DNA of 64,000 nucleotides from an uncultured Roseibium sp. (GTDB lineage: Bacteria > Pseudomonadota > Alphaproteobacteria > Rhizobiales > Stappiaceae): contig NZ_CANMNP010000019.1 in the NCBI RefSeq assembly GCF_947499295.1, forward strand, positions 1 to 64,000, written 5' to 3'. The notes under the pieces were generated by a model that worked only from the letters and a program-made list of their open reading frames with translations, was not told where the DNA came from and searched no databases. The position numbers and the translations under genes were made by a program. Positions 7,401-15,450 of the stretch are shown here, piece by piece (positions within the stretch are counted from its first letter, which is position 1; every line of letters starts with the position of its first letter).

Positions 7401-7733
7401 GTGAGTGTGCCCTTAAACGATTTCGCAGAGTATCACTTCTCTTCAGAAGCTTTTTCCTGCCTTTTGGAAGGAAGTCAACACTTAGCCTGTTGTCGCCCCC
7501 CCAAAAACAATCCGAATTGCCAATTTGACGTTTACCACTCGTTGGATTGTGACGCGACGTGAGATGACGAAAGCTGCAACTTGTGCTATCAACTTTCCTA
7601 ACGTGACCTTTTGAAAAAACCACAACAATCAAAAGGGAACGTCTTAGACAAATGCACAAACAGATGCGTGATACAGCCGGTCTTGTCACCAAGATATGCC
7701 GAGACCAAAAAGAACAACACAACAGGATGGCTT
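7401..7733. other. Intergenic region without recognised gene
   Basis: Divergent spacer between the NDUFS4-like gene and the 77-aa gene at 7734, so it should hold promoters for both. Open frames here are short and lack family features. I see no strong palindrome. Confidence 0.6.
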
Positions 7734-7967
7734 ATGCATTACCCGTTTCTCAAAAACCTGGGCGCCTCCTTACCGGAGCACTTTCAGCCGACCGCCTCCA
7801 AACCAGTCAATTTGAAGTCAGCGATCGACAAGGCAAACTTGACTGAAATGTGGGACATGATCCTCACGCTGGACTATGGTGTGTCCGAAGTCGCTGACCT
7901 TAGCCCGGAAAAGCAGGATGAGTTCCTTAATGTCATGTCCCTGCTTCTGAAAGCCTTCAATCGGTAA
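7734..7967 (+). CDS. Hypothetical protein (77 aa)
   Basis: ATG 7734 is preceded by AGGATGG 4-10 nt upstream; the frame could extend to 7611 but the added residues look non-coding. The product, MHYPFLKNLGASLPEHF... to ...VMSLLLKAFNR, is acidic and helical with no membrane segment. The gap to the next gene is only 24 nt, so the two are probably one transcript. I do not recognise a family. Confidence 0.55.
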   Translation: MHYPFLKNLGASLPEHFQPTASKPVNLKSAIDKANLTEMWDMILTLDYGVSEVADLSPEKQDEFLNVMSLLLKAFNR

Positions 7968-7991
7968 CCTCGAACTGACAACGGAATTTAA

Positions 7992-8498
7992 TTGCTGAAC
8001 CGCCCAAAGACAGTCTTTACGGAACTCGGGATCGAGGCCATAGAAAATGGCCTTGCGGACCCGCTGCTATCCGCCTTCTACGAGGCGGTCATGGCTTCCG
8101 CTGACGGCAGTTTCAGACAGACCATGCAACCTTTTCTGCCGCACCTCAGCCTGTGTTCGGACAAGGTCACGGAATTTGCGCCACCGCCTATCTTTTACGT
8201 TGGCAAGGAAAGCGGGCAACGTCAGCTTTTTGGAGACGATTGGGCAACTTCGACGGGTTCCAACGCAGCTCTTCGCACGCCTGATGCCGATCTTGAAAGA
8301 GCGTCAGCCGAGGGCTATCGTAACGCTCTCTCGGGCAAGCCCTACTATGGCTACGCCAGAACACCCATTTCCGTCGATGGACAAGAATATGAGATTGCGT
8401 TCGAGCGACTGATTATCGCCGTGCGCCCTCACATCAGAGCCAACTATCGGATCTGCGCCTATCTCGGCATCATTCAGGATCTTCAGCCAAAGTCCTGA
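7992..8498 (+). CDS. PAS-like domain protein, putative
   Basis: A 168-residue protein starting at TTG 7992, with GGA about 6 nt before it. The segment PPIFYVGKESGQRQLFGDDW, then EGYRNALSGKPYYGYARTPI and YEIAFERLIIAV, followed by a C-terminal ICAYLGIIQDL strand, has the layout of the alphaproteobacterial PAS_5-type hypothetical proteins: a fold resembling PAS sensor domains without an output domain. No kinase or DNA-binding part is present. Its 3' end overlaps the convergent gene at 8470 by 29 bp. Confidence 0.5.
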   Translation: MLNRPKTVFTELGIEAIENGLADPLLSAFYEAVMASADGSFRQTMQPFLPHLSLCSDKVTEFAPPPIFYVGKESGQRQLFGDDWATSTGSNAALRTPDADLERASAEGYRNALSGKPYYGYARTPISVDGQEYEIAFERLIIAVRPHIRANYRICAYLGIIQDLQPKS

Positions 8499-9180
8499 TG
8501 ATCAATTTCGCCAAGCCGAACAAGTCGCTCCTGGTCGAATACACGAGCCAATCATCCGGCCTGATGTGGCCAGGCGCGATATGCCAATGTGTTCCCCTCG
8601 GAACGAACCTGCGATACCCCACCCGGACGCCGAAGCCCTTTTCAGCAGCCTTGGAAGCCATAAGGCCGTAAAGGTAGTCGGGCGACCATTTCAACAAGGA
8701 AACGAGGAAACCAAGCTGTGTCAGCGGTTCGGCCAGCCCCTTGCCTCGAATGTCGCCTCTCAGCCATAGATTTCCGTGATAGACGATCCGGCCACGCATG
8801 AAATAGGCGTCGTGGGCATGCTCACTGCCAAAACGAACCTGTGGGTTCGGGTCGACGAACATCCGGCGCTGCTGCTGTTGCCAATGATCGGCCAGGCTCC
8901 TGTCCTTAAGGTCCTCCACCTTGGCTGCTTGGACGGAAACTATGTTGCCACTGCTGTTGTAAGCACCGATCCAGAACGCAGTTGCCCCGTGGAGATCGAA
9001 GAACCTGGGCGAGAAATCCTCCATTAGGTATTTGTCTTCGGTGGATCGGATCGTTTTTTCAAACAGCCCAAAATCCGCGCTCTCCTTTAAGGACAGCCCG
9101 GTTTTATGAATTCTGGTTTGAATGGCGGCAATGGCCGCGGATATCTCCAGCGTGCCCTGCTCGTCCGGGTCCGGTCCCAT
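8470..9180 (-). CDS. Hypothetical protein, possibly GNAT-like
   Basis: A 236-residue protein. I use ATG 9180; a TTG at 9298-9300 would add 40 residues of low-complexity sequence. The C-terminal half contains NLWLRGDIRGKGLAEPLTQL (resembling the R-G-x-G-L/A acetyl-CoA loop of GNAT enzymes), then PDYLYGLMASKAAEKGFGVR and GYRRFVPRG. The N-terminal half is polar with KTGLSLKESADFGLFEKT. A GNAT-type acetyltransferase fold is plausible but not proven. It is convergent with, and overlaps, the PAS-like gene. Confidence 0.5.
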   Translation of the reverse strand: MGPDPDEQGTLEISAAIAAIQTRIHKTGLSLKESADFGLFEKTIRSTEDKYLMEDFSPRFFDLHGATAFWIGAYNSSGNIVSVQAAKVEDLKDRSLADHWQQQQRRMFVDPNPQVRFGSEHAHDAYFMRGRIVYHGNLWLRGDIRGKGLAEPLTQLGFLVSLLKWSPDYLYGLMASKAAEKGFGVRVGYRRFVPRGTHWHIAPGHIRPDDWLVYSTRSDLFGLAKLIIRTLAEDPE

Positions 9181-9463
9181 CTGCCCTGCCTGGCGCCGTC
9201 CAGCTTGTGAAGGCGCCTCCCCTGAAGGATCAAATTTGTCGGAGTGCCAGAGTGTTCTTCTGTAGGGCGATGCACAAGGTCGCTTGTGTGAGCGCGCCAA
9301 GTTATCCCGGTTTTATCAATGATTGCCCTAAGAATAGCAGCAGCAATACATGCGCCGTTGCGCCCAACCCGTGCAAAGAAAGAATCGCGTCAGAAAACAC
9401 AAGCCAAAAGTCCCGACACCACGATGGCGCAGTCCTGTGTTCAAACCGTTATTTTGGGAAAAA

Positions 9464-9540
<77 letters not shown>

Positions 9541-9849
9541 ATCCGTTGATTTCGAGGGGTGTATCCGCGTTCGGCGTTGGCGTCAAGGGCGAAGAATTTA
9601 AGAGCAATCCAAGGCTTGTGGAAAGAAGTCCAACAGGCCAATCGAACTCTGGGCTGCATCGAACGCTCGTTCCCTCATCTCTCGATCTAGTATTCCGAGA
9701 GACCGCGCAGGAAACTGCTCTAACCTGATGCCTTCATAACCGACCAAGCATCAAGCTTCTTGGAGCTCTATCGGGTTCCAGGTCGAATTCTGTGTTTGAC
9801 CACACAAGAGGCCCCAACCGTAAAGTGTCCTGCCATCTTCGGCAGATAG
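9541..9849. other. Intergenic region without recognised gene
   Basis: Spacer between tRNA-Pro and the end of the gene at 9850. It probably contains the tRNA promoter close to 9541. No convincing open frame or hairpin with a T-run is visible. Confidence 0.55.
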
Positions 9850-10848
9850 TCAGTCCCACTCAGGTATGATTTCCACTTTCCCCTTCCAGCCGTAGCTGCC
9901 TGCCATCGAAACCCTGAGCTCGCTCACCGGGTTGGCTGTGGTTGACAAATATGGGTGCTCGAACTGATGGTCCAGGTCATCGAGGGTAATCGACCAGCCG
10001 CCACGAGGTTTGAAGTCGTTGAGCCAGACCCAACCTGAATAGTAGTAACCCCAGTTCTTGAAGTGCCGAGGATTGATGTAACGCTGCAAGACACGCTCAC
10101 TTGTTACGCCCATTGCAACCGCACCGGCAACAGTTGAGACGTATTCGTTCTTCAACATGTTGTGCGGTATTTCGTAAAAATGGGTCGCTGCGTGGACAGC
10201 TTCGTTTGCGAGTGTACTGGCATGACGCGCATTGCCTATCCTCGGCATAAATCGCAACTTGATCGCTTTTTCATCGTCCAGGTATCCCCCGCGTCCTCCC
10301 AGGTCAGGATCGACGTCAATTGTAATTGCATTGGTTTCAATCAGTTCGGCAATCTTGCGATAGTCCTGTGCACGCATGGTTGTCGCACCATGACTGATCG
10401 TGGGCATTCTTCGGGATAAATCCCTAAGAATCGTCGCGGCGGAATTGTTTACACCTGCCATGAAAGTTGCTGCGCCCGACCCTTTGCTGAAATGTGCAGG
10501 TGGGACCCAACTGGATGATGGGACGTATATTATTCCGTCCTTGCCATCAGCTGTTAGAGAACTGTCGAACTTGAAATTCCCGCTGGGGTCAAGGCGCCAG
10601 CATCCGACCGCGTTTTGTAAGTACCAATTCACTTCGAGCGGGTCCTGGGTCTGGAAGTTGAAAATGATCAAGTCCCAGGGGTTCTGGCGTCCAACGGCGC
10701 GCGCATGCGTCCAGAAATTTCCGTCGGTTGCCCATCTGGCAGCAGCGGCGTCTTTCGGCGGCCAGGTTGAGATCAAGGATTTCGGTTTTTTCATCTTGGG
10801 CACGCCGGGCGCAGGGCTACGGGCGGCACCGGGGAAAATGGAACTCAT
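9850..10848 (-). CDS. Unrecognised protein with zincin-like NExxH helix, possible effector
   Basis: A 332-residue protein from ATG 10848 (a TTG 21 nt earlier is in frame but less likely). It has no Sec signal. The N-terminus is Pro/Ala-rich (FPGAARSPAPGVPKM). A middle domain has WYLQNAVGCWRLDPSG and TISHGATTMRAQDYRKIAEL. The C-terminal third has STLANEAVHAATHFYE followed 10 residues later by NEYVSTVAGAVAMG. This looks like the HEAxHA ... NE-x-x-A arrangement of zincin-type toxin domains, but with Asn in place of the first His. I cannot name a family. An effector role is suggested by this fold guess and by the nearby T6SS island, not by a direct link. Confidence 0.5.
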   Translation of the reverse strand: MSSIFPGAARSPAPGVPKMKKPKSLISTWPPKDAAAARWATDGNFWTHARAVGRQNPWDLIIFNFQTQDPLEVNWYLQNAVGCWRLDPSGNFKFDSSLTADGKDGIIYVPSSSWVPPAHFSKGSGAATFMAGVNNSAATILRDLSRRMPTISHGATTMRAQDYRKIAELIETNAITIDVDPDLGGRGGYLDDEKAIKLRFMPRIGNARHASTLANEAVHAATHFYEIPHNMLKNEYVSTVAGAVAMGVTSERVLQRYINPRHFKNWGYYYSGWVWLNDFKPRGGWSITLDDLDHQFEHPYLSTTANPVSELRVSMAGSYGWKGKVEIIPEWD

Positions 10849-11274
10849 GTTGCTTACTCTCAAATACAAAAAAGTCGGTCGAAATCAGCACCAGAAAGAA
10901 GAGCTGTTTCTCAAAATCATCTAAAGGTTCGCGACTTCAATTCATGCGCGGAAAGCCAGGTGTTTTGCCAGCCAGGAACTTGCCTGCATAAGCTGGTATT
11001 CGATAATTGTTCCATGGGTAAGGTGCCGCCAACGGCGTGACCAACAATCTGTCGATCAACACGGCGAACGTAGCATTGCAAGGTCGAATAAAATGGTGAT
11101 TGAAATCACAAATTTCCTGATGCCGAGGTCTGAAGACTGACCTGGTTCCAATTCGGAAAATTCACAAGGCAAATCGGCCTAAAGCAATACGCTCCGTAAG
11201 CGTCAAAGTAACGCTCAAGCAGCGATACGCGTAAAATTTCCGCTGCTCACCTTGTCTACCGTTTCCAGAAGAAA
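10849..11274. other. Intergenic region upstream of the NExxH protein
   Basis: A 426-bp AT-richer stretch between the DUF192 gene end and the start of the gene at 10848. Apart from the CRP-like palindrome at 11095-11110, I see no gene or RNA. Confidence 0.5.
11095..11110. promoter_or_regulatory. CRP-like site (one mismatch)
   Basis: GGTGA-TTGAAA-TCACA, one mismatch from TGTGA-N6-TCACA, within the longer palindrome GTGATTGAAATCAC. It lies about 247 bp upstream of the gene starting at 10848, far for a simple activator site. Confidence 0.4.
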
Positions 11275-11760
11275 CTATTCAGTCATCATAGAAGGGCTGG
11301 AAACGCCGTCTCCAGGTTCAAACCCCAGCTTGGCGGCAAGACCTGCATTGAGCTCAAGCACATATTTGGCAGGCTCGCGCGAAGGAATGACGTCTTCAGA
11401 AAACGGGGTCGTGTCAGCTGCAATCGACACAATCCACCCTTTGGCATCGATGTAGATAATATCGAGTGGCAGCGGAGTGTTCTTCATCCAGAAAAATCGC
11501 TCACCCTCACCTTCGAAGACAAACAGCATTCCATGATCGGCGGCCATCTCTTCGCGGAACATGAGGCCTCGGGCTCTCTGCCGATCCGTGGATGCGACCT
11601 CTACTGTAAATGTGTGCTCGTTGTCGCCGGAGCGAACGATCAGTGTTTCTGTCGGCAAGGGAGCAACGTCTTCCTGAGACTTTGCAGGCGAGATCTCAAT
11701 CACCACAAACAAAACTAAAAACGATAAGACGACCGAGCGAGCCGCAGGGGGGAAAATCAT
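11275..11760 (-). CDS. DUF192 family exported protein
   Basis: A 161-residue protein with an N-terminal signal peptide (VVLSFLVLFVVIEISPAKS, cleaved near residue 29). It is followed by the DUF192 domain: TFTVEVASTDRQRARGLMFR, then GMLFVFEGEGERFFWMKNT, PLDIIYID, and the C-terminal YVLELNAGLAAKLGFEPGD. The family is widespread, small and periplasmic in proteobacteria, with unknown function. Length and order are complete. It lies downstream of the cold-shock gene but is separated from it by an intrinsic terminator, so it probably has its own promoter. Confidence 0.9.
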   Translation of the reverse strand: MIFPPAARSVVLSFLVLFVVIEISPAKSQEDVAPLPTETLIVRSGDNEHTFTVEVASTDRQRARGLMFREEMAADHGMLFVFEGEGERFFWMKNTPLPLDIIYIDAKGWIVSIAADTTPFSEDVIPSREPAKYVLELNAGLAAKLGFEPGDGVSSPSMMTE

Positions 11761-11823
11761 ACGTTTGAGCTCCGTTCGCCGAAAATTGCAGCGCTTCTGG
11801 AATACACAACGAAACCGTTGCCA

Positions 11824-11850
11824 AACAAAAAGGCCGGAACATGTCCGGCC
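11824..11850 (-). terminator. Intrinsic terminator of the cold-shock gene
   Basis: On the minus strand GGCCGGA (11844-11850) pairs with TCCGGCC (11832-11838) around a 5-nt loop and runs into TTTTTGTTT. It lies 28 bp after the stop of the cold-shock protein gene. Confidence 0.85.
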
Positions 11851-11877
11851 CTTGAATTCAGGTAAGCTGACTTACCG

Positions 11878-12465
11878 TCAATGAGACGCTGGGATGTGAG
11901 TTCCTGCACCCATTGGCCGAATTTCAGCTGCCATACGACCCTTGGGTCCATTCCCGAACCTGACGAGAACGTCCTGTCCAGGCCGCAACTCGGTAATTCC
12001 AAAGCGGCGAAGTGTTTCCATGTGAATGAAGATGTCCTCAGACCCCTCGCCCTGGGTTAGAAAGCCGAACCCCTTCACACGGTTGAACCATTTGACGGTC
12101 GCCTTTTCAAAACCGCCTTCCGGTACGACCTGAACATGCGTTCTGGACGGAGGAAGCTGCGAGGGATGTGTTGCCGACGTTTCATCCATAGAAAGGATGC
12201 GAAACGCCTGAAGTCCTCGAGGCCGGTCAAGCACCTCGCATACAACTCGTGCGCCTTCATAGGCGGTCTGATAACCATCCCGCCTGAGGCAGGTAACGTG
12301 GAGCAGGATGTCGCTTTCACCGCTATCCGGCACAATGAAGCCGTAGCCCTTACCGACATCGAACCATTTAATCGTTCCGGCGATCTCGAAAACATCAACG
12401 GCAACATCTTCCGTCATTGTATCGAGTGCGCGGGGTTCCCCTGCGGTTTTAACCCCCATAGCCAT
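11878..12465 (-). CDS. Double cold-shock-domain protein
   Basis: A 195-residue protein with two OB-fold cold-shock domains at about residues 28-93 and 118-185. Both carry the nucleic-acid-binding RNP1-like motif (KGYGFIV and KGFGFLT) and RNP2-like strands (DILLHVT and DIFIHMET). Tandem-CSD proteins of this length are typical of Rhizobiales and Rhodobacterales and act as RNA chaperones in stress or growth-phase adaptation. The linker is Pro/Ser-rich. GGGAC precedes ATG 12465. An intrinsic terminator follows at 11824-11850. Confidence 0.92.
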   Translation of the reverse strand: MAMGVKTAGEPRALDTMTEDVAVDVFEIAGTIKWFDVGKGYGFIVPDSGESDILLHVTCLRRDGYQTAYEGARVVCEVLDRPRGLQAFRILSMDETSATHPSQLPPSRTHVQVVPEGGFEKATVKWFNRVKGFGFLTQGEGSEDIFIHMETLRRFGITELRPGQDVLVRFGNGPKGRMAAEIRPMGAGTHIPASH

Positions 12466-12611
12466 TTGTCCCGTCTCTGGTCCGCATCATTCAGCTAAAG
12501 ACAAATATCGACTCGCCCGATAGCTGATTCCTAACAAAAAGGATAACATTGTGCTTTGTGTCGAGAAGGGAAATTGTCGAACTAACCACAGACCATTTGC
12601 TCGATTTTCCG

Positions 12612-13376
12612 TTATTCTTCATCAAATTCGGCAAAAGTCTGTGCCAAAGGTGTGCGAATGACTGTTGAAGCATAAGAATCGAGCGGCGTTTCTTCTCCGT
12701 TGAGAATCACCAGTTCTGCACCGGTCTCTACAGCCAATGCCGGAAGTTGAGCTGCCGGGTGTACGACCAGAGATGATCCGAGGACCAGAAAGAGATCGCA
12801 TTCCTGTGCAGCTGCCGCCGCGTTTTGCAAAGCCGCCTCCGGCATCTGTTGACCGAAGCTGATAACTGCAGCCTTCAACAACCCGCCACATCTCGCACAA
12901 ATAGGGCTGCGGCCGATTTCAACTGTATCTCGTTGGTCTTCCAGTTCCGCACGCACCCCACAGGAAAGGCATGAGGCAAATGTGGAGTTCCCGTGAATCT
13001 CAATCAGCCTTTCGTCAGGAAATCCTGCTTTCTGATGAAGTCCGTCGACATTTTGCGTCACCAGACGCTGTAGACACCCATCTTTAGCCAATGAACTCAG
13101 TGCCAGGTGTGCCGCATTCGGCGAAGCTTTCTGAAAGTAATCCTGCATCTCGAAACGACGGTCCCAGTCTTCCAGCCGACTTTCTTCCGACCTTACAAAG
13201 TCCTGGTATTGAACCGGCTGTCGTTTGGACCATATCCCGCCAGGCGAACGAAAATCCGGAATGCCGGATTCTGTCGAAATGCCAGCACCAGTCAGAGCGA
13301 CTATCCGGTGGTAGGCACCGCGCTTGAATTGTGCGACATAGTTGCGAGCTTCGGCCAGTCCTGTGATGGTCTTCAT
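12612..13376 (-). CDS. cobB: SIR2-family NAD-dependent protein deacylase
   Basis: A 254-residue sirtuin. Visible are the NAD-binding GAGIST (residues 30-35) and GIPDFR, the TQNVDGLH motif (107-114), the catalytic His128 in IHGN, the zinc cysteines C136, C139, C160 and C163, and the GSSLVVHPA motif. It removes acyl groups from lysines using NAD+, for example on acetyl-CoA synthetase. Length is normal for bacterial class sirtuins. It is divergent from the glyoxalase gene with 54 bp between them, so the two may share a control region. Confidence 0.93.
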   Translation of the reverse strand: MKTITGLAEARNYVAQFKRGAYHRIVALTGAGISTESGIPDFRSPGGIWSKRQPVQYQDFVRSEESRLEDWDRRFEMQDYFQKASPNAAHLALSSLAKDGCLQRLVTQNVDGLHQKAGFPDERLIEIHGNSTFASCLSCGVRAELEDQRDTVEIGRSPICARCGGLLKAAVISFGQQMPEAALQNAAAAAQECDLFLVLGSSLVVHPAAQLPALAVETGAELVILNGEETPLDSYASTVIRTPLAQTFAEFDEE

Positions 13377-13430
13377 GGGTCGGTCACTCGCCTTTCAGAC
13401 AACCTCATTCGATTGGGAAAAGGGTAGGAT

Positions 13431-13871
13431 ATGCGTTATTTGCACACAATGGTTCGGGTCACCAATGTTGACGATTCCCTTGATTTTTACTGCAACAAAA
13501 TGGGGATGAAAGAACTGCGCCGCCATGAAAGTGAAAAGGGTCGTTTCACTCTAATCTTTCTAGCCGGCTCTGAAGATATTGAAGCCGGCAGGGCCAACGC
13601 CGCACCTCTTTTGGAACTCACTTACAATTGGGATCCGGAGGACTATGACGGCGGGCGAAACTTCGGTCACCTCGCATTCGAAGTCGATGATATTTACGAT
13701 TTCTGCGACAACCTTCAAAAACAGGGCGTTACGATCAACCGGCCGCCGCGCGATGGCCGCATGGCATTTGTTCGTTCGCCGGACAACATTTCAATTGAAT
13801 TGCTGCAAAAAGGCGAAGCCCTTGAAATCAAAGAGCCTTGGGCCTCAATGACAAATACCGGCGAGTGGTAA
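13431..13871 (+). CDS. gloA: Lactoylglutathione lyase (glyoxalase I)
   Basis: A 146-residue metalloenzyme of the vicinal oxygen chelate fold that converts the methylglyoxal-glutathione adduct to S-lactoylglutathione. The four metal ligands are visible in the usual places: H5 in YLHTMVRV, Glu in LLELTYNW, His in FGHLAFEV and Glu in SIELLQKG. Other conserved parts are the FYCNKMGM and PDNISIELL segments. Complete length. GGGTAGGAT lies just upstream of ATG 13431. Confidence 0.95.
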   Translation: MRYLHTMVRVTNVDDSLDFYCNKMGMKELRRHESEKGRFTLIFLAGSEDIEAGRANAAPLLELTYNWDPEDYDGGRNFGHLAFEVDDIYDFCDNLQKQGVTINRPPRDGRMAFVRSPDNISIELLQKGEALEIKEPWASMTNTGEW

Positions 13872-13996
13872 TTCACGTCGGTTTTCAACATATGCAAGCC
13901 TGGTTTCCTGGGCTTGCAAAAAATTGTCGCAAAGGCTCTTGCGGGCGTGAGCATTCCCGCCTATAAGCCTCCCCACGACGCAGCTGTGTCGACCGC

Positions 13997-14072
13997 GCGC
14001 CCATCGTCTAGCGGTCTAGGACGCCGCCCTTTCACGGCGGAAACACGGGTTCGAGTCCCGTTGGGCGTGCCA
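13997..14072 (+). tRNA. tRNA-Glu (anticodon TTC)
   Basis: A 76-nt cloverleaf: acceptor GCGCCCA pairs with TGGGCGT (one G-T pair), discriminator G and encoded CCA. The T arm is ACGGG-TTCGAGT-CCCGT. The anticodon stem CCGCC/GGCGG encloses CTTTCAC, giving TTC. Confidence 0.96.
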
Positions 14073-14115
14073 TTTTTCTCTAGGAAATTTCGAGCCGTTA
14101 TTGCCTGGTGTGGTG

Positions 14116-14970
14116 TCAAAACTCACCTGGGGAAACGTACCTTCTTTTGATCTCAATGGCCGGATCATCTTTTCTGAACAACGTTCTTCCCGGAAACTCG
14201 GTCTGATAGAACTCGGCGATATCAGCGCCCGTCGGCCCTGCAAAAGCAATCCGGCCATTTGGAAAGAAAATATCCAGTTCATCATCTTCATGTTCGCTGG
14301 CGTATGTTTCTTGTGAGCCGTGAAGAACCATGGTGACGCCAATTTTGTTGTTCACATAGTGCTGCACATCGAAGAATTTCGGCGACCGTGCATGCTCCAT
14401 GCCCAAACGCTCCTCCTTCACGCGCAACAGCCTCTCCGGTGCTTTCATGTCCACGATGCCATACAGGTCGAAATCCCCGTGGATGCACTTTCCCGCGCGA
14501 ATAAGAGAGTTCGAGGCGAATTTCACGCAGCCGTAGTACGGATCTTTAGGGTTAAGCTCGACGAAATAGAGCCCGCCATGGGGAATATAGGTCAGCGTTT
14601 GCTGTTGAAAGAAACTGTCCATCTCCGGTCGAAGCTTGGCTTTGAAATTGTTCCATTCTCCAACAGCTTTGGCGTAGCGGCCCTCCTTATAAGCAGACGG
14701 TCCGAAAATCGTCGGATCAACCACCAGACCGGCAATACAGCCACGTTTTGCCGCCGATGGTTTGCTGCCTATTGGCAGTACATCGAAATCGGCGGTCTTC
14801 GCCTTGCAGTCGAGACGCTTGGGCGACGCGTAGTCCTTGCCGATATGTTGGAGCGTTGCCGTGTTTGTGCGCCGAACCAAAATCGCAGCTTCATAAAGCA
14901 TTGCTGCTTCGCGAAACACTTCGACATGCTCTTCAAGCATGTGTTTGAGGATATCAGCACTTCCAGCCAT
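14116..14970 (-). CDS. Edema factor/CyaA/ExoY-like nucleotidyl cyclase, stand-alone
   Basis: A 284-residue protein with no signal or membrane segment. It lines up with the catalytic core of the toxin class II cyclases. K51 and K58 (CKAKTADF region) fit the two active-site lysines seven residues apart. D166 and D168 in GDFDLYG fit the metal-binding D-x-D of TADYDLF. H217 in VLHGSQE fits the His of HGTEQ, and E228 and D230 have the same spacing from it as E588 and D590 have from H577 in edema factor. The residue matching N583 is Tyr223. Such toxins make cAMP or cGMP inside eukaryotic cells after activation by a host protein. AGGGAGA precedes the ATG. The assignment is from motif spacing, not a search. 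Confidence 0.65.
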   Translation of the reverse strand: MAGSADILKHMLEEHVEVFREAAMLYEAAILVRRTNTATLQHIGKDYASPKRLDCKAKTADFDVLPIGSKPSAAKRGCIAGLVVDPTIFGPSAYKEGRYAKAVGEWNNFKAKLRPEMDSFFQQQTLTYIPHGGLYFVELNPKDPYYGCVKFASNSLIRAGKCIHGDFDLYGIVDMKAPERLLRVKEERLGMEHARSPKFFDVQHYVNNKIGVTMVLHGSQETYASEHEDDELDIFFPNGRIAFAGPTGADIAEFYQTEFPGRTLFRKDDPAIEIKRRYVSPGEF

Positions 14971-15066
14971 AAAACGGTCTCCCTATCTTGCAGGCTCGTC
15001 GTCAGAGCCAGCCGGACGGAACAGTTGCAATGATATTAAGGCTAACAGAGCTTCCCAAGCCAATAA

Positions 15067-15082
15067 CGTGACAGCAGTCACA
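15067..15082. promoter_or_regulatory. CRP-like site upstream of the cyclase-like gene
   Basis: CGTGA-CAGCAG-TCACA, one mismatch from TGTGA-N6-TCACA. It ends 97 bp from the start of the gene at 14970. Confidence 0.45.
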
Positions 15083-15327
15083 AATCGGCGGTCAGCCTTC
15101 TTGATGGCGACTTAAGACCCGGCTCTGGCAACGTCTCCTTGGCGCAACCCCCTGCCCTTGGGGTACCCAGCTTAACCCATTGCAAATTTTGCTGGTAAAT
15201 TGTGCGTGCAATCGTGGCGTTCTCCAACTTGATTGTCTATAGTCGTTCCTGGATTCCAGGGAGCTTTTCCATTTGAAACAAGCAGGCTCCCGCGTGCAGG
15301 GGTTGGGGAACTCGGAATGCCAGTTCC

Positions 15328-15343
15328 TGTGACGTCTATTACA
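15328..15343. promoter_or_regulatory. CRP-like site upstream of the caspase-like gene
   Basis: TGTGA-CGTCTA-TTACA, one mismatch from TGTGA-N6-TCACA. It ends 107 bp before the ATG at 15451. Confidence 0.45.
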
Positions 15344-15450
15344 GAATTGAATTGCCAAAGGGGGTACGTCTTCTTTCAAGAGGACGAAGACCTCGAAAAT
15401 AAGATCGGCTCACCCGACAGGCAACCTAAGATCGACGAGAGGACATTGAA

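Larger units (their letters stand above)
14971..15450. other. Divergent intergenic region, cyclase-like gene and caspase-like gene
   Basis: A 480-bp spacer between the minus-strand cyclase-like gene and the plus-strand caspase-like gene. It holds two separate CRP-like palindromes, one near each gene start (15067-15082 and 15328-15343). No coding frame here looks real. Confidence 0.6.

Noticed and set aside
13893..13918. 8-bp hairpin after gloA as terminator
   Set aside because: It is followed by A, not T, on the plus strand, and no gene ends there on the other strand.
15092..15379. 95-codon minus-strand frame in the cyclase-caspase spacer
   Set aside because: Overlaps the two CRP-like sites and lacks a start signal or family features.
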